From Tissierellia bacterium (lineage in GTDB: Bacteria; Bacillota; Clostridia; Tissierellales; Sedimentibacteraceae), in NCBI GenBank assembly GCA_028709465.1, contig JAQVWY010000002.1, positions 16,589 through 80,588 of the forward strand: DNA of 64,000 nucleotides, read 5' to 3'. Under the pieces are notes generated by a model, which saw only the letters and a program-made list of their open reading frames with translations, was not told the DNA's origin and searched no databases. The position numbers were made by a program, and so were the translations under genes. Positions 1-9,464 of this stretch are shown here, piece by piece (position 1 is the first letter of the stretch; the number at the start of each line of letters is the position of its first letter).

Positions 1-270
1 GAAAAATTAGTAGGAGTTTCAAGAGCTATATCTGATGGTGTAAAGCAAGCAGCGATTTATGATGTTGCTATTTTACCTGAATATCAAGGATTAGGAATTG
101 GAAGACTTTTGATTGAAGGTATCTTAAATAAGTTGCCAGATTGCAGTTTTATTTTGTTTTCCAATATTGGTAAAGAAAGTTTTTATGAAAAGTTTGGTTT
201 TCGACTGCTTAAATCTGGAATGGCAAAGTTCACAAATGAACAACTAATGTTAGAGAAAGGAATAATTTAA
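1..270 (+). CDS. GNAT-family N-acetyltransferase, C-terminal part (cut by window edge)
   Basis: The reading frame is open from the first base and ends at TAA 268-270, giving the last 89 residues of a protein whose start lies outside the window. It contains LPEYQGLGIGRLLI, the Q-x-x-G-x-G acetyl-CoA pyrophosphate-binding signature (motif A) of the GNAT fold, followed by the typical FYEKFGF motif near the C terminus. Members transfer an acetyl group from acetyl-CoA to an amine. The substrate cannot be read from this fragment. Family is clear, specific function unknown. Confidence 0.85.
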   Translation, partial: EKLVGVSRAISDGVKQAAIYDVAILPEYQGLGIGRLLIEGILNKLPDCSFILFSNIGKESFYEKFGFRLLKSGMAKFTNEQLMLEKGII

Positions 271-313
271 TAGAAATAAAGAGATTTGAAAATTTAATAT
301 TTAGGGGGAGAAA

Positions 314-673
314 ATGAGGGGGATTTTTAAAATTATACTTAAATATCTTATAATTTTAGTTATAGTATTGCTAATTATAAGTGCAGTAGTTTTTATTATA
401 TCAAAAGTTTATGAATTTACCTTATCAACAACTTTTTCTTATGCCAGTATAATTAGTATGGTATTAGGGGTGTTATCTATTTATGGGAATATTAGCATGA
501 ATGCTGATCCTAGATTTTTCCAAACTGAAAGCGCTTCCATAAAAAGTATTCATCAGAGAACGAAAGATATAATAAGCTTTAAAGATAGTACTTATTTCTT
601 TTTATTCTTTATGATTATTGTAGGATTATTACTAAAATTGATTAGTAATATTTTAATTAATTTTAGTTTGTGA
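314..673 (+). CDS. Small membrane protein, unknown function
   Basis: 119 residues, starting at ATG 314 behind a good ribosome binding site (AGGGGGAG). Three hydrophobic stretches are visible: about residues 9-31, 39-58 and 92-117, with a polar stretch between that includes QTESASIKSIHQRTKD. This is a small integral membrane protein. I do not recognise a family. It lies 43 bp after the acetyltransferase and could be co-transcribed with it. The gene converges on the next one and shares its terminator hairpin. Confidence 0.6.
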   Translation: MRGIFKIILKYLIILVIVLLIISAVVFIISKVYEFTLSTTFSYASIISMVLGVLSIYGNISMNADPRFFQTESASIKSIHQRTKDIISFKDSTYFFLFFMIIVGLLLKLISNILINFSL

Positions 674-732
674 TAACAAAATCTGGGGGGGAAGATGACT
701 AGTTCTTTAAGATCCTGCAGTATTTTTGTAAT

Positions 733-758
733 TTTTGAAAAAAGTTATTTTTTCAAAA
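733..758. terminator. Bidirectional terminator between convergent genes
   Basis: An 11-bp inverted repeat, TTTTGAAAAAA / TTTTTTCAAAA, with loop GTTA. The TTA in the loop is the TAA stop codon of the minus-strand gene at 745-1215. The A/T tracts of the stem supply a T-run in both directions. Confidence 0.6.
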
Positions 759-1215
759 TATTGTGAAAATAATGTGCTTTAATTTTATAATAGATATCAA
801 TAACATAATTTGTTGGAAATAATTTATGTTCAAATAAAATATAAATTGATAATAATGCTTTAATTAGTCCAATAATAAAAAATATAACATGTAATATTAC
901 AATATCATTAAGCATTATGCATTGCACAACTATCCAAATCATTAACGCCCAACTAAAAATACTGCTTATGTACCCTTGATATTTTGACTTGAAACGAAAT
1001 GTAAAAGCACTTATAATATTTCCAATGCCAAGCACTGTGAAAAGAATAATACCTGGTATAAAATAATTTGTAAATGGGGAATTTTTTAAATGTACTACTG
1101 ACATACCAAAGGGCTCTAAGGGATTAGTAATTGCAGCTAATCCTCCTGCTATTGCTCCAGCTCCGACAAATAAATGCAAAACAAATAATATTCGATTAAT
1201 ACTTATTTTTTTCAT
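745..1215 (-). CDS. Four-TM membrane protein, unknown function
   Basis: 156 residues with ATG at 1215 behind GAGGAGAAT. Four hydrophobic segments are visible (roughly residues 8-30, 50-73, 80-100 and 104-128), then a basic tail. The first segment carries glycine-rich GAGAIAGGLAA. No catalytic motif is seen and I do not recognise a family with certainty; similar small four-helix proteins are common in Firmicutes. It is a single gene converging on the one at 314-673, and its stop codon lies inside the shared terminator loop. Confidence 0.6.
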   Translation of the reverse strand: MKKISINRILFVLHLFVGAGAIAGGLAAITNPLEPFGMSVVHLKNSPFTNYFIPGIILFTVLGIGNIISAFTFRFKSKYQGYISSIFSWALMIWIVVQCIMLNDIVILHVIFFIIGLIKALLSIYILFEHKLFPTNYVIDIYYKIKAHYFHNILKK

Positions 1216-1365
1216 GAATGTATTCTCCTCTTATTTTTTTATTTAATTTTACTTATTTATTAGGTCATGGTAAAATAATTATATCATAATTATTTGAATA
1301 AATTGCAATATATTTTCATTAAATACATAAAAGATAGTTTGGGGGCAGGGGTTAATCCAATAAGT

Positions 1366-1392
1366 AGACAGTGAGTGTACGTCCCACTGTCT
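1366..1392. repeat. Hairpin repeat of the GGGACGG family, degenerate copy
   Basis: AGACAGTG and CACTGTCT form an 8-bp stem just upstream of the ribosome binding site of the next gene. The complement reads GACAGTGGGACG, resembling the dispersed repeat at 7381-7400 and 9684-9703. It could form in the mRNA leader of the DUF4003 gene. Confidence 0.5.
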
Positions 1393-1415
1393 CAAATTAT
1401 TAGAAAGGATATAAA

Positions 1416-2402
1416 ATGGATAATACATTGAAACAAAGATGTGAGCTATTTGTAAAAAATAGAGACATAATGAAAGAAAACTTTAGATGGGATAATTCAC
1501 AGCTACATCCATTATGTGCTAGTTTTTATACTGAAAAAGGCTTGGAAGTTGATGCATTTAAAATTAAATTGTGTAAAGAAGTAATTAAAAATAATACTGG
1601 AATTTTTTCGAGTTTTAAAGGTACATCATTATTAGCATTAGCCACAATGATTTCATTGGAGGATAATATTGAAAATACATTTCAAGAAGTGTTAAAAATA
1701 TATGATATATTAAAAAAAGAGTTTCGTTCATCAGAGTATTTACCTTTATCAGCATTTATAATTTACAAAATGGTAAGGGGGGATGATTATGGAAGAGTTG
1801 TAATAAAAGCTAAAGATATTTATCAAAAAATGAAAAGTGAACATCCCTTTATAACTTCAGGTGAAGACTGTGGATTTGCAGTATTGTTTGCTATAAGCGA
1901 TAAAACTTCTTATGCTGTCATAGAAGAAATGGAAAAATGCTATGAATTATTGCGCAGTAAGTTTTTCTCTGCTAATGCAGTGCAGTCTATTAGTCATGCA
2001 TTAGCATTAGCAGAAGAGGAGGCAATAAAAAAATGTAATAAAGTAATAGAGATTTTTGATAGTTTGAAAGAAAGAAATTGTAAATTTGGTACAGGTGTTG
2101 AACTGTCTATATTAGGTTTGCTTGCCATGACAACAGATAATATATATCAGACAATAATCGATATAGTAGAGGTAAATGAATTTCTGCATTTCAGCAAAGG
2201 CTTTGGAGCATTAGGTATTGGAAAAACACAAAGGATAATGTATGCTGCCATTTTAGTATCACAGGAGTATAAAAATCAATGTACTGAAAATGCAATGAAT
2301 ATAGCAACAATAAACAGTATTACAAGCATAATAATTGCTCAACATGCCGCTATGACAGCTGCAATAGCTGCAAGTGTAGCAGCATCTTCAAGTAGTAACT
2401 GA
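1416..2402 (+). CDS. DUF4003 family protein
   Basis: 328 residues starting at ATG 1416 behind AGAAAGGA. The layout matches the DUF4003 family of Firmicutes: N-terminal helical region with KRDIMKENF-like and LHPLCAS motifs, repeated STEKG/STYLPLSA-type segments, and a C-terminal block ending in an Ala/Ser-rich tail (AAMTAAIAASVAASSSSN). Soluble and mostly helical; no catalytic residues are known for the family. It stands alone, with a hairpin repeat in its leader and a hairpin terminator after it. Family assignment rests on recall of overall sequence; biological role unknown. Confidence 0.65.
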   Translation: MDNTLKQRCELFVKNRDIMKENFRWDNSQLHPLCASFYTEKGLEVDAFKIKLCKEVIKNNTGIFSSFKGTSLLALATMISLEDNIENTFQEVLKIYDILKKEFRSSEYLPLSAFIIYKMVRGDDYGRVVIKAKDIYQKMKSEHPFITSGEDCGFAVLFAISDKTSYAVIEEMEKCYELLRSKFFSANAVQSISHALALAEEEAIKKCNKVIEIFDSLKERNCKFGTGVELSILGLLAMTTDNIYQTIIDIVEVNEFLHFSKGFGALGIGKTQRIMYAAILVSQEYKNQCTENAMNIATINSITSIIIAQHAAMTAAIAASVAASSSSN

Positions 2403-2443
2403 TAATTAGAACATAATGGGAAAAAATATTATTTATTGGTGTA

Positions 2444-2481
2444 TAAGTCTATAGCCTATAAAAGTATAAGTTATAGACTTA
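2444..2481 (+). terminator. Rho-independent terminator after the DUF4003 gene
   Basis: TAAGTCTATAGC pairs with GTTATAGACTTA (12 bp, one G-U) across a 14-nt loop, followed by TTTAATAAT. It lies 42 bp after the DUF4003 stop codon. Confidence 0.6.
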
Positions 2482-2569
2482 TTTAATAATATATCAAAAT
2501 GTTGCAACATTTGACTTTGATGACATTTTATTTTTTTCATAAAACTTTAATATTTATATGTTTTATTTG

Positions 2570-3055
2570 TTAATCTCTTGGATGTGTTGGAATAATAGTT
2601 CTTTCTTCAATAATAGGTTGAGCCTCAAGATGTGTTACAGGAATCATTCCAATTTCAAAGTTAGTTGTTGTATTAGGAAATAAGCGTATATTATATATAT
2701 TTCTAGATAAGTAGCCAAAAGCATCTACTCTTAAATTGTATGTGGAAAAATTATATTCAGGTCCTACTATTTGAGTTCCTAAATCATATGCCATAGGAAA
2801 TTCTAATCGTATTGGGTTTATAGTTGTTATTAAATGCATGACAGGAATATCTCTACGTATACCATCGGTAACATAAATTGTAATAGTAGCATTAGGTACA
2901 GGTGTACCATCTATTTGATTTACAATATTAAGTCTTATAAACCCAGTATTATTTATTTCTGAATTTTCAAGCATTTTCACATTATTACTTGGATATAAAT
3001 TTCCACATTTTTTTATATATAAGTTATTTAATTGTTGATGATATCTATTATTCAA
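2570..3055 (-). CDS. Protein with carboxypeptidase-regulatory-like (Ig-fold) domain
   Basis: 161 residues; the only in-frame start covering the protein is TTG 3055, with AAAGGTG about 13 nt upstream (longer than usual). Residues 35-140 read as a beta-sandwich of the carboxypeptidase-regulatory type: GFIRLNIVNQIDGTPVPNATITIY, followed by a segment ending YNLRVDAFGYLSRNI. There is no signal peptide. Similar clostridial proteins are often linked to spores, but nothing here proves that. It follows fbp on the same strand with a 92-bp gap. Function unknown. Confidence 0.55.
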   Translation of the reverse strand: MNNRYHQQLNNLYIKKCGNLYPSNNVKMLENSEINNTGFIRLNIVNQIDGTPVPNATITIYVTDGIRRDIPVMHLITTINPIRLEFPMAYDLGTQIVGPEYNFSTYNLRVDAFGYLSRNIYNIRLFPNTTTNFEIGMIPVTHLEAQPIIEERTIIPTHPRD

Positions 3056-3147
3056 AATATACTACACACCTTTCTTATTATTTTGATAAAATACCAATTT
3101 ATATTATTATATGAGGTTTAAGTATATTTGTTAAATATTAGGTATTC

Positions 3148-5145
3148 CTATATTTGTTCTTTTACTAATCCTGAACGATAAGCTTCCAGAAGCATTTCTA
3201 AATCTTCAATTTGAGATTTAATTTTTATGCCATCATCTGTATCTCGAACTCTTTTTCTTTCAACTTCATTTTCAACAACAATTTTAGTGGAATGAATATC
3301 TATTTCTTCTTCTATAGCTTTTTGAGCAGATTCGAATGGGTCATGAGATACTAATATTAATCCATATGAATTATATATTAAAGTATATCCCGCAATACCA
3401 GTTGTTTTTTGATATGCTCTTGAAAATCCTCCATCAATTGTAAGCAATTTTCCATTTGCTTTAATTGGGTTTTCACCTTTTTTAAATTTAACAGGTACAT
3501 GTCCGTTAATAATATGTGATTCATCAGGATTTAATCCAAATTCCTCAAAAATAATTTTGCACATATCTTCACTGTCTTCTAATTTAAAATATGGGTTTTT
3601 ATTTTCAATATGTGTTTCCTTATCATCTATAAAATATCTTTCAAATGTTGTCATTTTATCCTTGCCAAAAACTGGAGATAATGGTCCAGTCCACAAATAC
3701 CAAGTCATATCCATGCCATAAAGCTTTGCTTCAAGATTGTTATTATGGAAATAACCTTCTCTAACTAAAATTTCAAGTCTATCAAAATATGCTTTGCCGC
3801 TGTAATATTTACCAGAAGCGCCTATTTTAACTTTCTTAAAACTTCCATCCTCATTCATAGGAATGCAACCGTGATATAGCAAGTTTGAATTATATTTTAA
3901 GTACATGCTTCCATTTGTATAGAGAAATCGTATATGTTTTTGAAGTTTTTCACTGTTTAAAAAAGAAGACTTTAATTTTTCTATTAAATCTTTTTCTGCA
4001 GAAGTTAGTTCGTATGGATTTGCAGGATCTATAGTTGGAAAATTACAATCATTTAGCTTGTATTTTCTACCATAAATATCTATTGTCCCATTTTGATAAT
4101 CAATATTATTTAATAATAATCTGTCTTCCATTTCAAAATGAGGTCTTCTTTTTATTATTTCCCCCTCTAATTTAAATTGAATAATAGATATTGCTTTATG
4201 CATTTTAGATATAAGTTTTATGTCATTTTCGGTGCATACAATATCACTTTCAATTTTAGGCATAAATGCAGTACATGGGTCATTGCTATAGAATTCTAAT
4301 GCAAAAGTAGCAAGGGGCAATATATTTATTCCATAACCATCTTCTATTGTATCTAAATTTGCATATCTAGTACAAATTCTAATAACTGTGGCAATGCAAG
4401 CTTCACTTCCAGAAGCAGCTCCCATCCATAATATATCATGATTTCCCCATTGTATGTCTACTGAATGGTAATTTAAAAGAGTATCCATCACAATGTCTGC
4501 ACCAGGTCCACGATCATAAATATCTCCTATAATATGTAATCTGTCGATGACCAATCTTTGGATTAGATTTGCCATTGCAATAATAAATTCATCTGCTCTT
4601 CCTATTTTTATTATAGTTTGTATTATTTCGCTATAATACTCTTCTTTATCGTATTCTTCTGGACCCTGATGCATTAATTCTTCAATTATATAAGCAAAAT
4701 CTTTTGGCAGTGCTTTTCTAACTTTCATACGTGTATACTTAAAAGCTGCCTTTCTGCAAACAATTACCAGTCTATAAATAGTAATTTTGTACCAATCTTC
4801 AATATTTTCTTCAGTCTTATGTATTATTTCTAATTTTTGTTCAGGATAATAAATGAGTGTGGCAAGGCTTTTTATTTCTTTTTCAGTTAGCAAATCATCG
4901 AAAACCTCTTTAATTTTTCTTTTAATATTTCCAGAGCCATTTTTAAGCACATGATTAAATGATTCATATTCTCCGTGAATATCAGTCAAAAAATGCTCGG
5001 TTCCCTTAGGTAGATTTAAAATTGCTTGCAAGTTAATTATTTCAGTACAGGCTGATGCAATGGTTGGATATTGTTTAGATAATAAATTTAAATATTTTAA
5101 TTCTTTATCATAGTCTAGAATTTTATCATCGTTAAAATATTCCAT
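3148..5145 (-). CDS. fbp: Fructose-1,6-bisphosphatase, class III
   Basis: 665 residues, the usual length for the Firmicutes class III enzyme, starting at ATG 5145 behind GGAGACG. It hydrolyses fructose 1,6-bisphosphate to fructose 6-phosphate in gluconeogenesis. Calcineurin-like metal motifs are visible: [11 protein letters not shown] near residue 58, [11 protein letters not shown] near 208, and [11 protein letters not shown] near 234; INGHVPVK near 548 carries another metal-binding histidine. The enzyme is cytosolic. It has its own promoter region and is separated from the small upstream gene by a terminator. Identification is firm. Confidence 0.96.
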   Translation of the reverse strand: MEYFNDDKILDYDKELKYLNLLSKQYPTIASACTEIINLQAILNLPKGTEHFLTDIHGEYESFNHVLKNGSGNIKRKIKEVFDDLLTEKEIKSLATLIYYPEQKLEIIHKTEENIEDWYKITIYRLVIVCRKAAFKYTRMKVRKALPKDFAYIIEELMHQGPEEYDKEEYYSEIIQTIIKIGRADEFIIAMANLIQRLVIDRLHIIGDIYDRGPGADIVMDTLLNYHSVDIQWGNHDILWMGAASGSEACIATVIRICTRYANLDTIEDGYGINILPLATFALEFYSNDPCTAFMPKIESDIVCTENDIKLISKMHKAISIIQFKLEGEIIKRRPHFEMEDRLLLNNIDYQNGTIDIYGRKYKLNDCNFPTIDPANPYELTSAEKDLIEKLKSSFLNSEKLQKHIRFLYTNGSMYLKYNSNLLYHGCIPMNEDGSFKKVKIGASGKYYSGKAYFDRLEILVREGYFHNNNLEAKLYGMDMTWYLWTGPLSPVFGKDKMTTFERYFIDDKETHIENKNPYFKLEDSEDMCKIIFEEFGLNPDESHIINGHVPVKFKKGENPIKANGKLLTIDGGFSRAYQKTTGIAGYTLIYNSYGLILVSHDPFESAQKAIEEEIDIHSTKIVVENEVERKRVRDTDDGIKIKSQIEDLEMLLEAYRSGLVKEQI

Positions 5146-5238
5146 AACACGTCTCCTTTGAACACAATAGTTTATGAATTAATTATATCACTAATTTCTC
5201 TGATTCTTCAATATTATTTGAAAATATTTCAAAATAAA

Positions 5239-5272
5239 AGCCGTATTTTTAAGTTTCCCTAAAATTACGGCT
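5239..5272 (-). terminator. Terminator of the small gene at 5317-5448
   Basis: AGCCGTA / TACGGCT stem extended by TTTTA / TAAAA. Read on the minus strand it is followed by CTTTTATTTTG. It separates the 43-residue gene from fbp. Confidence 0.75.
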
Positions 5273-5316
5273 CTCTACTAATATAGTAGGTAATAAAAAC
5301 TATCTTATAGTTTTGT

Positions 5317-5448
5317 TTACTTATCACATTCCCAAGCTACTAAAACTATATCCTTTCCTGTTTCCATTTTAAGTTTTTCTTCAATATCTTTAAAGCAAGA
5401 GCAGTCTTTATCTTTCAAATTAGCAATTTTATAATTTTTATTATTCAT
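5317..5448 (-). CDS. 43-residue protein with a Cys-Ser-Cys motif, unknown
   Basis: Start ATG at 5448, with a strong GGAGG 8 nt before it, and stop TAA at 5317-5319. The protein begins MNNKNYKIANLKDKDCSCF and ends VLVAWECDK: charged, soluble, with a CSC pair near residue 16 and a third cysteine near the C terminus. The strong ribosome binding site and its own terminator argue that it is real. The cysteines could bind a metal or sulfur, but this is only a suggestion; no family recognised. Confidence 0.65.
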   Translation of the reverse strand: MNNKNYKIANLKDKDCSCFKDIEEKLKMETGKDIVLVAWECDK

Positions 5449-5622
5449 ATAAAAACCTCCTTAATAATATTATTGTATCTTATAATTTATAAATTATTCT
5501 TAAAAATTTTATATAGATTAGGAATGTAAAAATAAATATTTTCTTTAATTTTCAATTAGTTAGCATAATGCTTGAACTATTTTAATATATATATATTAAT
5601 ATTTAATGAGGTGGTGTAAAAA

Positions 5623-6438
5623 ATGATAATATATGTTAAAAGGAGAAGCATTAAAATAATATTAGGATGTTTTGTTCTTTTATTTGCGGCATTATTTGCA
5701 TTTGATAAGTTTTCAGAGGTTTCAATTACAACATCAGCAGAAATAACTAATTGGGGATTAAGCTTTAAAGATAAAGGAAAAAGTCCAGTTGGAAATGCAA
5801 CACCAGAATATTTAAAGAAATATAATTCTTATTATATAGGAAATCCAGATGAAAAAATAATTTATTTAACTTTTGATGCTGGGTTTGAAAACGGCTATAC
5901 TCCAGATATATTAGATATATTAAAAAAACATGATGTAAAAGCAGCATTTTTCCTTGTAGGAAATTATTTAGAGAAACATCCAGATTTAGTTAAACGTATG
6001 GTGGCAGAAGATCATATAGTTGGTAACCATACCTACAATCATCCCGACATGTCCAAAATTGCAGATATGGAATCATTTAAAAAAGAGTTAAATTCCTTAG
6101 AAGAATTATACAAACAAATCACAAGCCAAGATATGCCTAAATTTTATAGACCTCCTCAAGGTAAATTCAGCGAAGAGAATTTAAAGCAGGCTAATGAGTT
6201 AGGATATAAAACTATATTTTGGAGTTTAGCTTATGTGGATTGGTATGTTAACAAGCAACCAACGAAAGAATATGCTTTTGAAAAATTAATCCCTCGAATT
6301 CATCCAGGGGCGGTAGTACTTTTACACAGCACATCAAAAACTAATTGCGAAATATTAGATGAGTTGCTTATAAAATGGAAAGATGAAGGTTATACATTTA
6401 AAACATTAAATGATTTAGTAGCTTCAAATAATTTATAA
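5623..6438 (+). CDS. pdaA: Polysaccharide deacetylase, PdaA-like
   Basis: 271 residues starting at ATG 5623 behind GAGGTGG. An N-terminal membrane anchor or signal (about residues 10-26) precedes a NodB-type deacetylase domain. Catalytic motifs are visible: LTFDAGFENG (motif 1 Asp; the PdaA group has DAG/DDG), NHTYNHPDM (H-x-x-x-H metal site), RPPQGKF (motif 3), and LLHSTS (motif 5 His). PdaA enzymes remove the acetyl group from N-acetylmuramic acid during muramic delta-lactam formation in spore cortex, which suits this sporulating organism. It is a single gene with its own terminator. Confidence 0.85.
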   Translation: MIIYVKRRSIKIILGCFVLLFAALFAFDKFSEVSITTSAEITNWGLSFKDKGKSPVGNATPEYLKKYNSYYIGNPDEKIIYLTFDAGFENGYTPDILDILKKHDVKAAFFLVGNYLEKHPDLVKRMVAEDHIVGNHTYNHPDMSKIADMESFKKELNSLEELYKQITSQDMPKFYRPPQGKFSEENLKQANELGYKTIFWSLAYVDWYVNKQPTKEYAFEKLIPRIHPGAVVLLHSTSKTNCEILDELLIKWKDEGYTFKTLNDLVASNNL

Positions 6439-6442
6439 TTAT

Positions 6443-6470
6443 AAAATAGGCATCTTTAGGTGTCTATTTT
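6443..6470 (+). terminator. Terminator after pdaA
   Basis: AAAATAGGCATC pairs with GGTGTCTATTTT (12 bp with two G-U pairs) around TTTA, followed by TT. It starts 5 bp after the stop codon. Confidence 0.75.
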
Positions 6471-6554
6471 TTATAAATATTTAAGAATAAGTATAAAATT
6501 TATGGTATAATATATGTAATGTAAATTAAAAATTATTTAAAATAAGGAAAATAA

Positions 6555-7037
6555 ATGAATCAAACAAAGCGTAAATTAGTATATTGGTTACCAGTAATAT
6601 TATGGATGTTGCTAATATTTTTTCTTTCATCTCAGCCAGCTTCAGAATCTAACAATTTAAGCACTGGAGTAACAGAGTTAATTATAAAATCAATAGGAAA
6701 ATTATTCCCTTTAGATATTGAGACAAGTACCATAATAAATACGGTTTCAAAACTAAATCATTATGTACGTAAATCTGCTCACTTTATTTCATATTTAATT
6801 CTGGGAGTATTAGTTTTAAATGCTTTTATTAAATGTAAAATAGAAAAGAAAAAGGCAATAATTTATTCTATAATTATATGCGTTTTTTATTCAATAAGCG
6901 ATGAAGTCCATCAGCTATTTGTACCTGGCAGGGGTGGTCAGTTAAAGGATGTAGTTATTGATAGCTGTGGAACATTGGTAGGTATTATTATATATTCATT
7001 AATAAATTATAATGTTTTAAGCCATAATTCTAAATAG
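6555..7037 (+). CDS. VanZ family membrane protein
   Basis: 160 residues starting at ATG 6555 behind AAGGAAAAT. VanZ hallmarks are present: WLPVILWMLLIFFLSSQP at the start, VRKSAHFISYLILGVL near residue 71, and SDEVHQLFVPGRGGQLKDVVIDSCGTLVG near 116. About four membrane helices. VanZ in enterococci lowers teicoplanin binding; chromosomal homologues mostly have no assigned role. No vancomycin-resistance genes lie nearby, so this should not be read as a resistance gene. Confidence 0.85.
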   Translation: MNQTKRKLVYWLPVILWMLLIFFLSSQPASESNNLSTGVTELIIKSIGKLFPLDIETSTIINTVSKLNHYVRKSAHFISYLILGVLVLNAFIKCKIEKKKAIIYSIIICVFYSISDEVHQLFVPGRGGQLKDVVIDSCGTLVGIIIYSLINYNVLSHNSK

Positions 7038-7210
7038 AATTTATTAAATTTCATTAAGTTATGGATATTTGTATGAATCTAATGATGAAAAGATTTATAT
7101 TTTAAATTAATTTGTGCTGCACCTACAGAAGGTGAAATTCAATAAAAATATAATTATAAATAGATTCAATATCTTACAAAATTGATAATAACAAGGTTTT
7201 AAACTATAAC

Positions 7211-7375
7211 ATGGATGAAGAAATTCTAAATACCTCAAATATATTGTCTGATTCAATGCTTACATCTAAATTTATTCAGGGCATACTAACTGTTGGAATG
7301 GTGGGAAGTATTACAAACTATACAATAATTAGTAAAATAAGCAAATATAAAAAAATATTTGAAAATAATGAATGA
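7211..7375 (+). pseudogene. Possible remnant of a membrane-associated gene (EcsC-like C terminus)
   Basis: A 54-residue frame from ATG 7211 to TGA 7375 contains SKFIQGILTVGMVGSITNY then TIISKISKYKK. This loosely resembles the glycine-rich C-terminal end of EcsC-type proteins. No good ribosome binding site precedes it and the region 7038-7210 holds no other coding frame that I can support, so a decayed gene is likelier than a functional small protein. The frame runs directly into the repeat at 7373-7430. Weak call. Confidence 0.3.
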
Positions 7376-7430
7376 CAGCGAGAACCGTCCCCACTGTCAT
7401 CTCCCCACTGTCATTCCACTGTCATTTTGA
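7373..7430. repeat. Dispersed GGGGACGGTTCT repeat, left copy beside the chemoreceptor
   Basis: Contains AGAACCGTCCCCACTGTCAT at 7381-7400, followed by two shorter CCACTGTCAT units. The exact reverse complement is present at 9684-9703 on the other side of the chemoreceptor gene. The chemoreceptor stop codon (TCA 7422-7424 on this strand) lies inside the repeat block. Repeats of this type are common in Clostridia genomes. Confidence 0.8.
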
Positions 7431-9464
7431 ATAATCTAATTTAAATTTATTAACTAAATCATTTAATACTTGTGATTGTTTTGAAAGCTCTTCACTGTTT
7501 GCTGCACTGGATTCTGCTGTTGATGCGTTTTCTTGAACCACTGAAGATATTTGTTCTATACCACTTTTTATTTGATTTACAGAAACTGTCTGTTGAGAAG
7601 AAGCACTTACAATTTCATTTATTAATATATTTGTTTCATTTGTTTTGCTTACTATGCCACCAATTGATTTGCCTGCCTCATCTGCCAAAATGGTGCCTTT
7701 ATTTATAGCATTAATTGATTTTTCTATTAATGTATTAGTTTGTTTAGCTGCTTCTGCTGATTTTTGTGCAAGATTTCTTACTTCATCAGCAACAACGGCA
7801 AAACCTTTGCCAGCTGATCCCGCTCGTGCAGCTTCTACTGCTGCATTTAACGAAAGTATATTTGTTTGAAATGCTATGTCATCAATTACTTTTATAATTT
7901 TGCCTATTTCACTTGAGGAATTACTTATTTCGTCTATTGCTATAAGCATGTCTCTCATATGAACATTACCCATTTCAACTTCCTTTGATGCCTCCATAGC
8001 TTTTTTGCCTGCATTTTCAGCATGTTTGGCGTTGTTAACTATTGTAGCGTATATTTCGTTAATTTCAGCCGAAAGTTCCTCTATTGCACTTGCCTGCTCT
8101 GTTGTTCCTTGAGCTAGAGTCTGCGCACCTAAAGATACATGTTCAGCATTCATATTTATAGACTCGGAAGATTCCTGTATTTTTCCAATTGTTTTTTTAA
8201 AGGTGTCAGATACATTTATCATGGCGCTTTTTAATTTTACAAATTCCCCAGTATAATCATGTTTAAATTCTATTAACAAATTACCATTTGCTAGTTCGTC
8301 TAACACATCTACACTTTCATTTATATATGTAATATATGATTTAAGACGAGAAGTTAAACTTTCTATTGAAATTGCCAGTTTTCCTATTTCATCATTGCTT
8401 TTTACATTAATGCTGACATCTAATTGTCCTTTAGCCAGCTCATTTGTTATTTCTGTAATATCCTTTATTGGATTTGTAGTTTTTACTATTATTACATACA
8501 TAACTGACAAAAGAAGAATTATGGACAGTAAATATACGATCAATATAGTTGTTGTTATCTGTCTTACGCTTGATGAAAATTCATTTATAGGCATTGCAGA
8601 AATTATTTTCCAGTCTGTATCACCTATAAGATTTATATTACCCACAAATTTTTCTCCATTGTATGCATATTCTATCGTTTCATTGTTTTTAGTATTAATA
8701 TTATTTATTAAATTTTCGCTTATGTTTATATCTTTAATTGATTTTGTAATATTATCTTCATCCTTGTGAGCTACAACTATATTATTATCTGAAACTAACA
8801 TAAAATATCCAGTTTTACCTAATTCATATTCACTAATTATTTTTGTAAGTTTTTCAAGTTCAATATCAACTGCTGTCAGGCCTACATTTTTACCATCTAC
8901 TATTGTAGGTGCTGTAATTGCTATGATCATATTTCCTGTATAAACATCTACAAAAGGTTCAGTTATTGTAACAATACCATCTGTTATTGATTTATAATAT
9001 TCTGCTTTAGTAATATCATATCCTGTTTGGTCATGAACTGTTGGAGATATAATATAGTAGGATGGTTCTGCTTCAGCTATATAGGCTGATAATATGACGT
9101 CTGGATCTGATTTTTGTGTGTCATCAACCGTTTTAGCCACACTCATAAAATTTTCTATTTCTGTTATATCGTCGCCTGGTTTTGCGTTAAGAAAAAAATT
9201 TTGAATATTTTTGTCTCGTGACATTTGTTCAACTATTGTAATATAATGATCAAAAAAAATTTCAGCTTTATTGCTTACACTTTGAGATGTTTCAAAAATT
9301 AAGTTCTTTTGATTTGCAGTGAAACTATCATTGACCATTTTAACTATTGTTATTCCTGTTATTGTTAAGATCAATGCACAGGCAATAAATAATGTTGTTA
9401 AAATTTTTGATTTTAAACTTCTAAATTTTCTGCTAGTTGTTTTTCCATTTTTTTTTAACTTCAT
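7422..9464 (-). CDS. Methyl-accepting chemotaxis protein (Cache sensor)
   Basis: 680 residues from ATG 9464, chosen because TAGGAGGA lies 4 nt upstream; an upstream ATG at 9482 lacks a site. Order: cytoplasmic basic tail, TM1 (about 15-40), extracellular dCache-type sensor (about 45-290) with [13 protein letters not shown]2 (about 300-322), HAMP (about 323-375), then the signalling domain. The hairpin tip [20 protein letters not shown] and EAARAG/VADEVR motifs are intact. It would sense a small external ligand and control CheA. No other chemotaxis genes are in the window. Flanked by inverted repeats (7381-7400 and 9684-9703). Confidence 0.93.
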   Translation of the reverse strand: MKLKKNGKTTSRKFRSLKSKILTTLFIACALILTITGITIVKMVNDSFTANQKNLIFETSQSVSNKAEIFFDHYITIVEQMSRDKNIQNFFLNAKPGDDITEIENFMSVAKTVDDTQKSDPDVILSAYIAEAEPSYYIISPTVHDQTGYDITKAEYYKSITDGIVTITEPFVDVYTGNMIIAITAPTIVDGKNVGLTAVDIELEKLTKIISEYELGKTGYFMLVSDNNIVVAHKDEDNITKSIKDINISENLINNINTKNNETIEYAYNGEKFVGNINLIGDTDWKIISAMPINEFSSSVRQITTTILIVYLLSIILLLSVMYVIIVKTTNPIKDITEITNELAKGQLDVSINVKSNDEIGKLAISIESLTSRLKSYITYINESVDVLDELANGNLLIEFKHDYTGEFVKLKSAMINVSDTFKKTIGKIQESSESINMNAEHVSLGAQTLAQGTTEQASAIEELSAEINEIYATIVNNAKHAENAGKKAMEASKEVEMGNVHMRDMLIAIDEISNSSSEIGKIIKVIDDIAFQTNILSLNAAVEAARAGSAGKGFAVVADEVRNLAQKSAEAAKQTNTLIEKSINAINKGTILADEAGKSIGGIVSKTNETNILINEIVSASSQQTVSVNQIKSGIEQISSVVQENASTAESSAANSEELSKQSQVLNDLVNKFKLDYSK

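Noticed and set aside
2497..2512. Operator palindrome AAATGTTGCAACATTT
   Set aside because: It lies downstream of two convergent genes, not in a promoter; most likely chance or part of a 3' hairpin.
6555..7037. Glycopeptide resistance locus because of VanZ
   Set aside because: No vanHAX or regulator genes; VanZ homologues are common without resistance.
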